A program made the position numbers and the translations under genes. Positions 21,239-32,965 of a stretch of DNA of 64,000 nt are shown piece by piece. Source of the stretch: Sipunculus nudus. Its lineage: Eukaryota; Annelida; Sipuncula; Golfingiida; Sipunculidae. The notes under the pieces were generated by a model. The model saw nothing but the letters and a program-made list of their open reading frames with translations. It did not search any database and was not told the DNA's origin. How positions within the stretch are numbered: the first letter of the stretch is position 1; every line of letters begins with the position of its first letter. The stretch lies in contig CM049320.1 in assembly GCA_026874595.1 (NCBI GenBank), positions 11,559,964 to 11,623,963 on the forward strand, in the 5' to 3' direction.

Positions 21239-23987
21239 AAATAGAGGTGGCGCATCCAGTCTGCAGAAACTGATGGAACAGCTCATGATCAATATGTATG
21301 CCGAAAATCATGACCATCAGTGTTGTAGTTATTCAGATACTGCACTTTTTGTATCAAATTTTCCATTATTCTGGGGAGTATTTTGGAGCCATACAGCCTT
21401 AAGAATATGGGTAACAGAGACCTAATTTCAGGTTTCCATGGAGAATTTTCATGGGTCTCCCTGTGTGTCAAGAATGAAGATTCTAGGTCCAGTTTTTATG
21501 ATTTGTGCCCTGTTAACAGATGTTCATATCTTTAAAGGTCTCAAAAATAGAGAAAAAATTCCTAAAAAAAAACCGAACAAATACAGGTTGTGCCACCAGT
21601 TTACAGGAACTGATGGAACACCTCTTGATCAATATGTATGCCAAAAATCATGACCATCAGTGATGTAGTTATTGAGATATTGAAGTTTTTGTATGAAATT
21701 TTTGACTACTCTGGTGAGTAATTTGGGGCCCCATAGCTCGAAGGATATGGGTAACAGAGACCTAATTTCTGGTTTCCATGGAGACTTTTCATAGGTCTCT
21801 CAGTGTATCGAGAATGAAGATTCTAGGTCCAGTCGTTATGATTTGTGCCATGCTAACAGATGACAGCATCCTTAAAGGTCTCAAAAATAGAGGAAGAAAT
21901 CGTAAAAAAATCAAACAATATAGGTGGCGCCACCAGTCTGCAGGAACTGATGGAACATCTCATGATCAATATGTATGCAAAAAATCATGACCATCAGTGA
22001 TGTAGTTATTGAGATATTGAAGTTTTTGTATGCAATTTTTGACTACTCTTTGGGGGGGGGGGGGGGTACTTAAGGGCCCCATAGCTCAAAGGATATGGTT
22101 CACAGAGACCTAATTTCTGGTTTCCAAGGATATTTTTCATGGACCTCTCAGTGTGTCAGGAATTAAGATTCTAGGTCCAGTCTTTATGATTTGTGCCTTG
22201 TTAACAGATGTTCACATTTTGAAAGGTCTCAAAAATAGAGAAAAAAATTTGTAAAAAATTGAACGATACAGGTGGCGCCACCAGTCTGCAGGAAGTGATG
22301 GAACATCTCATGATCAATATGTATGCCAAAAATCATGACCATCAGTCAAGTAGTAATGAGATATTGAAGTTTTTGTATGAAATTTTTTTCTTTTCTTGGG
22401 GGTACTTTTGGGCCCCATAGCTCGAAGAATATGGGTAACAGAGACCTAATTTCTGGTTTCCATGGAGACTTTTCATAGGTCTCTCAGTGTGTAGAGAATG
22501 AATATTCTAGGTCCAGTCGTTATGATTTGTGCCACGTTAACAGATGACAGCATCCTTAAAGGTCTCAAAAATAGAGGAAAAAATCGTAAAAAAATCGAAC
22601 AATACATGTGGCGCCACAAGTCTGCAGGAACTGATGGAACATCTCATAATCAATATGTATGCCAAAAATCATGACCATCAGTGATGTAGTTATTGAGATA
22701 TTGAAGTTTTTGTATGAAATTTTTGACTACTCTGGGGGGGGGGGGTACTTAAGGGCCCCATAGCTCGAAGGATATGGTTAACAGAGACCTAATTTCTGGT
22801 TTCCAAGGATATTTTTCATGGACCTCTCAGTGTGTCAAGAATGAAGATTCTAGGTCCAGTTGTTACGATTTGTGCCATGCTAACAGATGACAGCATCCTT
22901 AAAGGTCTCAAAAATAAAGGAAAAAATCGTAAAAAATTGAACGATACAGGTGGCACCACCAGTCTGCAGGAAATGATGGAACACCTCTTGATCAATATGT
23001 ATGCCAAAAATCATGACCATCTGTATTGTAGTTATTGAGATGTTGCAGTTTTTTTAAATCAAATTTTCCATTATTCTGGGGGGTAATTGGGAGCCCCACA
23101 GCTCAAATGATATGGGTAACGGAGACCTAATTTCAGGTTTCCATGGAGACTTTTCATAGGTCTCTCACTGTGTCAAGAATGAAGATTCTAGGTCCAGTCT
23201 TAATGATTTGTGCCCTGTTAACAGATGTCCACATTTTTAAAGACCTCAAAAACAGAGAAAACAATTCGTAAAGAATCGAAAAATACAGGTGGCGCCACCA
23301 GTCTGCAGAAACTGATGAAACATCTCATGATCAATATGTATGCCAAAAATCATGACCATCAGTGATGTAGTTAATGAGATATTGAAGTTTTTGTATGAAA
23401 TTTTTCACTATTCTGGGGGGTACTTTGGGGCCCCATAGCTCAAAGGATTTGGGTAACAGAGACCTAATTTCTGGTTTCCATGGAGACTTTTCATAGGTCT
23501 CTCACTGTGTCAAGAATGAAGATTCTAGGTCCAGTCTTTACGATTTGTGCCCTGTTAACAGTTGTTCACATTTTTAAAGGTCTCAAAAATAGAGAAAAAA
23601 ATTTGTAAAAAATCTAAAAATACAGGTGGCACCACCAATCTGCAGGAACTGATGAAACATCTCATGATAAATATGTATGCCAAAAATCATGACCATCAGT
23701 GATGTAGTTAATGAGATATTAAAGTTTTTGTATGAAAATTTTGACTATTCTGGGGGGTACTTTGGGGCCCAATAGCTCAAAGGATATGGGTAACAGAGAC
23801 CTAATTTCTGGTTTCCAAGGAGATTTTTCATTGACCTCTCAGAATGTAAAGTTACAAGATTCTAAGTCCAGCGGTTACAATTTGTGCCAGGTTAACGGAC
23901 AGACGGACAGACGGACAGACAGACAGACGGACGACGGACAAAGAGTGATCGCTATAGCTCAGCATGACTGAAAGTCAGCTGAGCTAA
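21239..23987 (+). repeat. Family B tandem array, about eight units of about 340 bp
   Basis: Successive boxes lie near 21243, 21586, 21920, 22270, 22612, 22949, 23288 and 23626, each reading (C)AGGTGGCGCCACCAGTCTGC or a close variant. Blocks in each unit, in order: TGATCAATATGTATGCCAAA, GAGATATTGAAGTTTTTGTA, a G-rich run before GTACTT, GGGCCCCATAGCTC, GAGACCTAATTTCTGGTTTC, GATTCTAGGTCCAGT, TTAACAGATG and GTCTCAAAAATAGAG. The last unit switches to a GACGGACAGACGG run and ends TCAGCTGAGCTAAAAA. Short frames inside are repeat artefacts. Confidence 0.9.
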
Positions 23988-24292
23988 AAATACAGGTGGT
24001 GCCACCACTTTTCAAGAACTGACAAAACTAGTCATTGTCAATATTCAAGGCAAGTTTCATGACAATCCAATTCTGGTACTTTTAAGCCCCATAGCTTGAA
24101 GGATATAGGTTGCAATGACCTAATTTTAGGTTTTCATTGAGATTTTTACTGACCTCCCTGGATGTTCACTTAGAAGTATTTAGAACCAGCAGTTATGATT
24201 TGTGCCCTGCTAACTGACGTCCGGATGGCGGGACCAACAATTGACAAAGCACCATTCCTATACCTTAGTTGACTAACAGTCAGCTGAGCTAA
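23988..24292 (+). repeat. Family B/D terminal unit directly following the array
   Basis: It begins TACAGGTGGTGCCACCACTT and ends TTGACTAACAGTCAGCTGAG with CTAAAA. The box is degraded (GGTGGTGCCACC). It shares its interior with 26698-26780 and 8813-9095 (ACAAAACTAGTCATGGTCAA). Confidence 0.7.
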
Positions 24293-24539
24293 AAAGGCAG
24301 ACAGTAGGCATTTTGGCTTTTCAGGTCACAGTGACTTAACTTCGGGTTTAGTGACCTTTAAGTATGTCGAACAAGAACACTGTATAAAAGTATAAATAGT
24401 ATAAATGTGCCCTGCTATAAATGGATTGGTGGCTACAAGGTTGCAGAGAAGGTCAAAGGACAATTAAAGAAAGCTCTCTACAAATAAAATGACTTTCAGT
24501 CAGCCAAGCTAAATCCATTCTTACAGCAATCCCTCCCTG
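24293..24539. other. Short stretch without recognised features
   Basis: It contains CAGTCAGCCAAGCTAAA near 24494, probably another decayed terminus. No gene is seen. Confidence 0.3.
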
Positions 24540-25180
24540 AGTGTATGCCAGTGCAAACTGGAATAAGACTAAACTTTTTTCCATATTGGAATTCTGACAG
24601 ATCTGTAATTCAAGTTATATGGATAGACCCCTAAAGGTACCAATCATCCCTGTGAATTTGAGTAAGATCAAGCGTGTTCTTGTTGAGTTATCACACACAA
24701 AGTAAATCACAGATTGTGCTCTGGTGGCCAAATGGTAATTTTGACAAGTCTGTAATTCTACAGGTCTGGAGCCCTCATAGGTACCAAAAATCCCTGTGAA
24801 TTTGCAAGAGATCAAGCATGTTCTTGTTGAGATATCTTGCATGATAGTAAATCACCGAGTATGCTCTGGTGGCCACACTGGAATTCCGACAGGCCTTTAT
24901 TTCAATAGGCCTGGAGCCCAAGTAAGTACCAATTATCCTTGTAAATTTGAGATATCATGCGAAAGAAAATGTCTAATGGTGCTCTGGCAGCCATATTGGA
25001 ATTGCAACAGGTCTGTTATTCAAAAGGTCTGGAGCCCTCATATGTACCATCATCCCTGTGAATTCGAGAAAGATCAAGGGTGTTCTTGTTGGGAAATTGT
25101 GTGCAAAAGAAAGTGTCACTGACGAACAGACAGATGGACAGATGGACTATGACAGTAATCACTATAGGGCACCGATTTTT
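24540..25180 (+). repeat. Family F tandem array, about four units of about 140 bp
   Basis: Units carry GGAATTCTGACAGATCTGTA-type starts (near 24589, 24733, 24879 and 25009), GGTCTGGAGCCCTCATA, TCCCTGTGAATTTG and GATCAAGCATGTTCTTGTTG. The array closes with ACAGATGGACAGATGGACTA and a TATAGGGCACC block, so the overall plan matches the other families although the unit is unrelated and has no GGTGGCGCCACC box. Confidence 0.75.
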
Positions 25181-25529
25181 CAAGCAAGGCCACATCTATT
25201 TTGTGTGTGAAAGGCATCCCCTTAAGGAGACAGCTTTTGCTAAGCACGCTCTTGAAATCCACATTCACCCTAATTTTGACCTCTCATTTGTCTTATCTCA
25301 TTCTTAATCTAAGTATGTACATCCTCAGAGTTCATTTTCAGCTTGGGACAAGGTGACAGGGCACGAAAGAAAATCAATGATTGTGCTCTTGGTCTCACTT
25401 CCTTTTATATACATTTGTTTCCTGATGTCACCTAGTGCTACGTCACCTGCGGGTCCTGGGTGTGTAATCAACCCCACTGATTAGTCTTATCACTGAGGAA
25501 CCCCTCAAAGACCCACTCCTTTGTGAGTA
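25181..25529. other. Intergenic; nothing recognised
   Basis: No coding or repeat landmarks I can name. Confidence 0.3.
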
Positions 25530-25670
25530 ATACAGCTGAGGGGCACAACCTTCCAATTGAGCCTGCAAGGCACTCACCCAGGGTGGGGGCCGCCCATGAA
25601 AAATCTAACTGCTCCTAGGCTAAGATTTGAACTCACAATCTCCAAGCACTCCATCCCTAAACCACACAAG
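25530..25670 (-). repeat. Probable tRNA-derived SINE
   Basis: On the minus strand TGGTTTAGGGATGG (near 25663-25650) resembles a tRNA A box. GAGTTCAAATC (near 25637-25627) matches the B-box consensus GTTCRANNC at the expected distance. A GC-rich segment (GGGCGGCCCCCACCCTGGGT) follows, as in the body of many SINEs. The tail and target duplication were not resolved, so the limits are approximate. Confidence 0.45.
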
Positions 25671-26697
25671 TAAGTGTAATTAGCCCTAGTTCAAACAACT
25701 TAGCAGTCATGCAGACACTGTTAGAAGATTATTGAGTAAACCTCTCTTAGAATTTAATTTGTTGAATATAAGGTATTAAAAATGTGAAGAATTAATATTT
25801 TCCAGCTACTACATATGATAACATGATATCAAGATGAAATAATGTTTATCATACATCTGTAATGATAAAAATTGTGCTTACATTGTGGTTCCTTGAGGTA
25901 CTGCCCATCGTGGGCTGGAATTTAACTAAGCTTGTCCAAACTCTCATATTTTCCACGTTATTGCATGACCTCTGTATATGGGTCACATGCTTGCTATGAG
26001 ATCTATACCACTCTCACCTGGTCAAGTACATGAAGTGATCGTCCACTTTGCTGTACATAATTTGATACCTTATCATACAGGTTACATATCAGGGAAGGTC
26101 ATCTAGACCACAAGTCGCAGTTGTGCCCCTGACCTAGTATAACAGTCTAGTCAAATGTCAAATGACTACTATGCCATGTGAACAGCTTTCATGGCTACTG
26201 GGACATATTTATAAACAAGCAGTTTACAAGATATTATGAATTTGTTCTGCTACTGAAGGTTGCAAACTGAAAATTTATCATTTATTACTTTGTCTGTGCT
26301 ACTAGGTACCTGCTTTTTTGAGAGGTGCTTTGGCAGAGTAAGCTAAACAGGTTATATGCCTGAGGAACTAACACTGTCCCTGATATAGGTCTACACCACC
26401 TTTATCTTCAGTAGATTCAGGTGATATGTATACTTTGACCTTTGATCTGTACACTATTTACGGACACATATCATTCTCTGCACCTTGCTCCTAAAACTAT
26501 TTTACAAGTGCTGCAATAGTTAAAACTTCTTTAACCCTTTCTTGTTAATTAAGTACACAAAAATTCAAATATTTTTTATTTCCCAGTCACATGATTATTT
26601 CAGGGTGGGATTTCCCAGTAATTCCAAGAAGGGAGTATTTCCCAGGGCAGGAATTACCATCTGGGAATTCCTAACTTGTAATTCCCGGACAACCCTA
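25671..26697. other. Intergenic; nothing recognised
   Basis: Single-copy-looking sequence, including a run of near-repeats of AATTCCCAG/TTTCCCAG around 26600-26690. No supported gene. Confidence 0.35.
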
Positions 26698-26780
26698 ATG
26701 TGGCCCCACCAGTTTTCAGGAACTGACAAAACTAGTCATGGTCAATATTCAAGGCAGATTCAGGACAATCCATGCATTCA
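26698..26780 (+). repeat. Left part of a family B/D unit interrupted by family A
   Basis: GTGGCCCCACCAGTTTTCAG, then ACTAGTCATGGTCAATATTC, as in 24001-24060 and 8813-8860. The unit resumes at 27909 with ATTATCAAGATACTAG, exactly where the uninterrupted copy near 8863-8880 continues. Confidence 0.7.
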
Positions 26781-27908
26781 CTAGAATACGGGTAGTCGAC
26801 AAGCGACTACGTGTATCCACCAAAATCAGAGTGGTACGGGTGAAGTGAGGCATCATGGATTGAGTGGCAAGGAGAAATAGAGTGAGGTGTGTTGCATATT
26901 AGCATGGATGTCTGCAGCTGAAATGTGTATGTAGGTTACGCCACCTACCAAAAATCCAGAAAGATGTCCAAGTTGTATATATATGCAAAATTTTAGGCAA
27001 AAAAAGTCAAACCACTATGATTGATTTTATCCAACAGCAGACATACAGAAGGACTTGAGCCAAAAATGGTGGCAGGTGGCGCCACCAATTTGTGTATGAT
27101 TACGAGCTATGTGAGATCTATGCACAAGCAAAATTTCAGTGGGATATGTCCAATCAGTCCTGAGATATAAGCCTAAATGTCTGCAGCATTAACAGAAATG
27201 TAGGTTGCGCCACCTGCCAAAAAAATCAAGAAAGCCATCCAAGATGTATAAACACACAAAATTTTTAGGCAGACAAGTCAAACCACTACAGATATATGAG
27301 TGATTTTTGCCCACGGCAGACAAACAGATGGACGCTGTGCAAAAACGGTTGCAGGTGGCCCCTCCAGTTTTGCGTATGATAAAGAGTGATGTAAGATCTA
27401 CACACATGCAAAATTTTGGCCCAATCGGTCAAACTGTTCCTGAGATATGAGCTAGAATGTCTGCAGCGTGAATGTGAATGTAGGTGGCGTCACCTGTCAT
27501 AAAATCAAGAAAGCTATCCATGATGTATACGCATGCCGAATTTCAGGTGAATTAGTCAAACCACTGCAGAGATACGAAGGATTTTAACCCAAGGCAGATG
27601 AAAAGATGGAAGCTAACCAAGGGCTACATTTGTACAAAAAATTTTTCCTGATCGGTCAAACGGTTCCTGAGATATGTGGGTTTATGTATGGAAATAGACG
27701 CACAAATGGACGCTGGGCTGAGAGGAAAGGTCAGAGGTCAACGCAAATTTGTTAGGCACCAGTTCACATGTGTGACCCGATAATTGGTGTAATTTTCAGA
27801 AAAATCCGTCCAGTAGGCTCAGAGAAGTTCTCCGGAAAAGAATGCGGTGGCAGCACCGGAACCTGGTCAAAAACATAGTATCTGCAAAACTTCGTTTTGG
27901 CGGATACA
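26781..27908 (-). mobile_element. Family A Helentron-like element, copy A2 (about 1128 bp)
   Basis: Left edge CTAGAATACGGGTAGTCGAC followed by AAGCGACTAC, a perfect 7-bp stem (GTAGTCG/CGACTAC), then GTGTATCC. Right edge CAAAACTTCGTTTTGGCGGA ending TACA. The array inside has about three units with variants of the TAGGTGGCGCCACC and CAGGTGGCGCCACC boxes. It has no coding capacity and sits inside a family B/D unit. Confidence 0.8.
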
Positions 27909-28184
27909 ATTATCAAGATACTAGAAGTTTTGTATCAAATTTTTTTATGTATTCTAAGGGGTACTTATAAGCTCCATATATTGGAGGATATAGATAACAG
28001 TGAACTTATTTCAGGTTTATAAGGAGATTTTTATTGGCTTCCGAGGATGTTCACTTAGAAGCTTCTAGGGTCAGCTGTTACTATTTGTGCCCTTTAACAT
28101 ACAGGCACACAGACAGAGAAACATATGGGCACCGGACAAAGAGTGATCACTATAGCTCAGATGACTTTCAGTCAGCTGAGCTAA
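27909..28184 (+). repeat. Right part of the interrupted family B/D unit with terminus
   Basis: It continues the unit broken at 26780 and ends with CTATAGCTCAGATGACTTTC and AGTCAGCTGAGCTAAA. Confidence 0.7.
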
Positions 28185-28258
28185 ATACTGAACCCTTACA
28201 AAACAGTGAAATAGTGGAATTCACAAAAAATACCTTACAAAAATGATGCCAACCATAG

Positions 28259-28265
<7 letters not shown>

Positions 28266-28310
<45 letters not shown>
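28266..28310. repeat. (TA)n microsatellite
   Basis: Uninterrupted TA run of about 45 bp. Confidence 0.95.
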
Positions 28311-28314
<4 letters not shown>

Positions 28315-30995
28315 TGTACTTTTTTAAATTTTTTTCTGCCTGAGCAGATAAACCAAGGTATTGGTTCACTATCCTCTTATAGTATTGCCTTGATCTTGAC
28401 TCATTTATAAGCCTTAGTCCAATGTCCAATGAACAATGTGTTGAAGACTGATGATGTGATCACACATTGTACTTTGTAAAACTGTACTTTGATATCATAC
28501 CTTGTTTTGCTTCTAAAGAAAAGAGGGCAATAGATAACTGACCCTATCATATGAACATGCACTAATATACATGACATTTATTATATAAGTTTTATAGAAA
28601 AACAAAAATCTGACACATTCCTACATATCTTGTACACAAAGTATTTTTTTTCTCAAGAGCAAACATAAATACCATTTACAAATCCTTTAAATAGATATTA
28701 GGTTATTTTAAACATTTATTTTTTTATATTTTTTATTATTATCATTGTTTCTAAAATTCAAAACAGGAAAGCTATGAAACGACAAAAGATGGACAGAAAA
28801 ACTGAATATGCAGTTGGACATAGTAACAGTAGAGTGAAGAACAGTCAAATATAGTCATATATAACTGGGACAGCTGGCAAGTTAGACACTACAGCTACTA
28901 CAGTTAGACAAAGTGGCTATGTCTCTATGACAGATCCATATATAACAGGTAAAATAAATGCACAGAAAATGTATAGCTGTAGATAATATAGATCAGTACA
29001 TTCTATTAATCTTGGTTAAACTCCCTTTTAATGAAATTAAACCATGATGTTTAGTGTTTTTATTCAAAATTTCCATTACCGTGGCAATATAATCTCCATA
29101 TTGTCTCTAAATCACCCAGCCATCAATTTGACATGCAACAATTACCTCTACAACTTCCTTCACATATATTATTCCTTGTTGAGGCCATTTTTAAATACCT
29201 GTATAGCCCATAGAAGTTTGACTCTTGTATAACATTATAGTTAACATGTCTGATTGAATTAAGTCTGGGAAATCCCCATTACAACCTTTAACATCATTCA
29301 ATTTAATAATGTAGTAAGTTAGCAGTCATTACTGCTCATGAACACAGATCTTTTTAATCTCACAATAGTGACAATCAAGTTCCAAGGGGTTAAATTCAAT
29401 AAATAAAACTCATTTCTGAACCTTACTGACTTGAAAATTGATGAATGTAAAAGCACTCACTTTATAGCCCAAACACCTGTGAGCAAACAGGTCACTGGTA
29501 TATATGCTGGTAAACTCTTCTTACTCTACTGATTTCTCATACTACTTACATTCATCATTTATTAGCATATTTTACCTGTGCGAATTTATATGGAGGATCA
29601 GGCTGTGCACATGATGGAACTGTGTCTCACAAACACTAGAAATTAGTCCCATGGAGTGCATGCAGTTTTTTTATACTTTATAACACAGTCCTGAACATTG
29701 GTACATGGTGCAAAGTATCTTTTATTTTTAACAATATCCAAGGGTCAAGGTAACAACAGCACTGTGATTTGAGGTGATAAGTCAAAGTGCAAAGAATACT
29801 ATAAAAATCATCATACAGGAAACATATGCTACAACTAGTTATTACCAATCATAGTTCAAGTGATACATCACATCCATCATCATCACCATTAAACATACAC
29901 ATTATCTCATCAACTATCACTCACTCCATATATTAATTATATACTACTGTTGGCTTTATATTCACAAGGCTGAAACTTTGCGGTTCCATTAATTTGAATG
30001 TGACACTGGGGTTCCATTTTCACAATTGCATCTTAAGGTTCCCATAAAATTTAAGTAAGGCAGTATTTTTATTTATAATAAAATAAGAATAAATCCCACA
30101 TAAACCACTCATTTCTGTTTTTAAGTCATTATGTAATGCTCTGTGATAGACATTTTGCATGTTTTACAATTAAGTAATGTGTCCTTACATTGGGAAGTTC
30201 CAATACCAAGATCAGATTAGACTGCTGATTAATGAAATATGTTTTCAAAGACCTACTAGTACCGGTATGTAATAACTAATCCGTATGTACAGATGCACCA
30301 TCGTATTCACTGTAGATGTTGGGGCATCTTATTCCTCAAGGTTTAATATTTGCAAATACTAACTATTTCCCATTTGCAAATACAATGTACCAATATCATG
30401 ATATTAAAACCTTTGCAAACAAAAAAGGCAACCACAGTATATATTTAATTAATTAATTAACCCATTCCTGTTACCATTTATTTCAATTTCTGACAAATTT
30501 AGACACTTTTTACATTTATATGACAAACAAAACAGATACTTGTGTGATACTTGTACTTAAAACTCATGATCTGTGCTCTTAGCAGTCTTTTGTGCTATTG
30601 AGACAACAGACCACTGTAAAATGCAAAGTTTAACAAAAGACTGCAACATATCAGTTGTTTTACTCCAAACATTACATTAAAAAATAATATTTTGCAAGTT
30701 ATGAACATGAATGTGGCTTTGCCCCATTGACTTTACCATGTTGAAAAATGCTGAAATTTTATATCCTTATTTTGAAGAAATATAAATATGAAATATTGAA
30801 CCCCTCTTCAGTTAGATTACATAACCGAAGACATTGGAAAACAGTTTAATAGGATCAGAAATTCAGAAAATCCTCATATTTTTTGGTGAAAATTGCCTCA
30901 AAATGTCCTCTTTTCATTGTGTTTTCAAAAAATTTCCCAATATCGGAGGGATATACTCCATCCCACCCTCCACATGTACCTGTAATTAACCTTAA
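28311..30995. other. AT-rich intergenic region; no gene seen
   Basis: About 2.7 kb without recognisable coding sequence, element ends or RNA genes. Short ORFs (for example 29044-29232) lack similarity to anything I know. Confidence 0.4.
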
Positions 30996-32334
30996 CTAGG
31001 GACCCAGGGGTCTTGACGCTCGGCCTAATTTGTCTATAAGGATATTTTTTAAGGAACTTTTTCAGAATGACTGTCCTGTGACCTTTACCTATGACCTTGT
31101 GACAAGAAAAAAGCGAGAACTTATTATCCTTGAACCTGCAGCATTTAGATTATTGTAACTATCTTTTTAAATAAGTGGGTCCAGTGACCTTGACTTCTGA
31201 CAGGTAACCTCAAAATCTACAGATTTCTTCCACTTTGAGCAAGTAAGCCAAGTGTGAAAGATGAAAAGTTTGGGATAAAAAGTATGATTAAAAGTGTCTC
31301 TACAATCTTTTTTAAGATGTGGCACATGTGACCTTCATCTTTGACCTCTGGACCCTTTAAATCAAAACGATTCTTACTTAAGGGGTGGGTCACTAATAAA
31401 TCAAGTTTAAACCCAATCTGTCTATCCAACGCAGAATTATCATCCATAAACTAATTTGTGAATGAATGGGCTCTGTGACCTTGACCTTTGACCTTATATA
31501 CCCAAAATCAAAAAGAATCTTCCCCTATTGGGAGGTGAGTAATATCTTGAAGATGGAAGGTTTGTGATGAAAAGTTTGGCTTGATATGCAAACACATTCC
31601 TTTTGAAGAAACCGGTCCTGTGACCTTGACCTTTTACTTTATGAACCAAAAATCAACAGGGTTCTTACTTTAGTGGTGAGCCATGTATAAGTTAAGTTTG
31701 AAACCAAATTGTCAATTTAAACTGGAGTTATCATTTGGAAACTAAGGTGTGAACAGATGGCCCCTGTGACCTTGACCTTTAACCTTGTGACCCCAAATTC
31801 GTTAATGTTCTCCCCATACTGGCCAGTCAGCTAAATGTGCAAGATTGAAAGTTTGGGAAGAAAAGCTTGGCTTAAAATGCAGCCATAATCTTTTTAAATG
31901 GGTGAGTCTTGTAACCTTGACCTATGACCTCATGACCCAAAAATCATACAGGATCTTTCTGTATGTGGTGGGCCATTTGTGAGTCATGTTTTTTTTTATT
32001 CTGTATGTCAATCCAACCTAGCGTTATCATCTGGAAATAAATTTGTGTGGATGGACCGATGGACAGACAGACAGCTAGACAGACAGACAGGGTGATTACT
32101 ATAAGGCATCCACTGGGGGGGGGGGGGGGGGGGGACTTACAAGCCCCATAGATCTGAGGATACAGGTCATAGTGACCTTATTTCAGGTTTCCAAGAGCGA
32201 TTTTTTATGGACCTCCTTAGATTTATAGTTACAGGCTTCTACGGTCAGCCGTTACTATTTTTGCCCTGCTCACAGTTGGATGAAGGAAAAAGCGCCATAC
32301 CTATACCTCAGATGACTTACAGTCACCTGAGCTA
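30996..32334 (+). mobile_element. Family D Helentron-like element, full length copy (about 1.34 kb)
   Basis: Left end CTAGGGACCCAGGGGTCTTG, right end CTCAGATGACTTACAGTCAC then CTGAGCTA. The interior is tandem diverged units of about 150 bp with GTGACCTTGACCTTTGACCT-like motifs, a CAGACAGACAG run, a 20-nt G run (32115-32134) and a family B-like closing unit. The two ends define the complete element better than any other copy in the window. Confidence 0.7.
32115..32134. repeat. Poly-G tract, 20 nt
   Basis: A pure G run at the same place in the closing unit where other copies carry TGGGGGGTACTT. Confidence 0.95.
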
Positions 32335-32965
32335 ATTAAACCATGGTTCTTAATTGAAAGTTAAAAAAGAAATCTATATTTTCATACACTTTAATATATA
32401 ACATATAGTTAAAATAAAATATTTATATATAAAACACTTAGTTATTCATTATACCCATTAATTTTGGCACCGCTCCCCCCCCCCCCACCCCTTAGTTTTC
32501 ATAATACCCATAAGCGCCCCCCCCCCCTTCTCGAGTTTCTGATCATGTCTTCCTCCCCTCCTTCAATCTTGGCTTGCCCCCTGACAGCCTTCGGGAATAG
32601 TTTACAAAGTGATGACAGCTTATCATGAATAATATAATGGATGTTTATCTAATATTTTAATTATTAAGATATATAATCATAAGCATAACTGCTGTTCTAC
32701 AGAGTTACAAATTTATTCTGTATAAAAACCTTAAATATTTCTCAATATGTACATACCACCTCATATACTCCTCAATAATATACCATGTAATTCCTGGTAT
32801 GCTTACAGTTTTATAGGTAATATATTACTTTACAAAATTTGTGGATCATCTGTATATACATCTGAGGCTATAAATTATTTGTCAAAAATATTTGTGAAAC
32901 AATAATCACCAAAAAAAACTGCAGAAATGGAACCTAAACATTTGCCAATTACTAAAGTAGCAACA
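32335..32965. other. AT-rich intergenic stretch with C runs; no gene
   Basis: It includes two C-rich tracts near 32475-32490 and 32517-32527. Nothing else is recognised. Confidence 0.35.

Noticed and set aside
21041-23038. Several 60-83 codon frames in the family B array
   Set aside because: Same reason: each corresponds to the same stretch of successive tandem units.
21239-23987. CRISPR-like array
   Set aside because: Units are about 340 bp with no short repeat/spacer alternation, in a eukaryotic genome context.
24796-25122. 108-codon frame in the family F array
   Set aside because: The frame follows repeat units and its residues repeat with the DNA period; no domain or splice signals.
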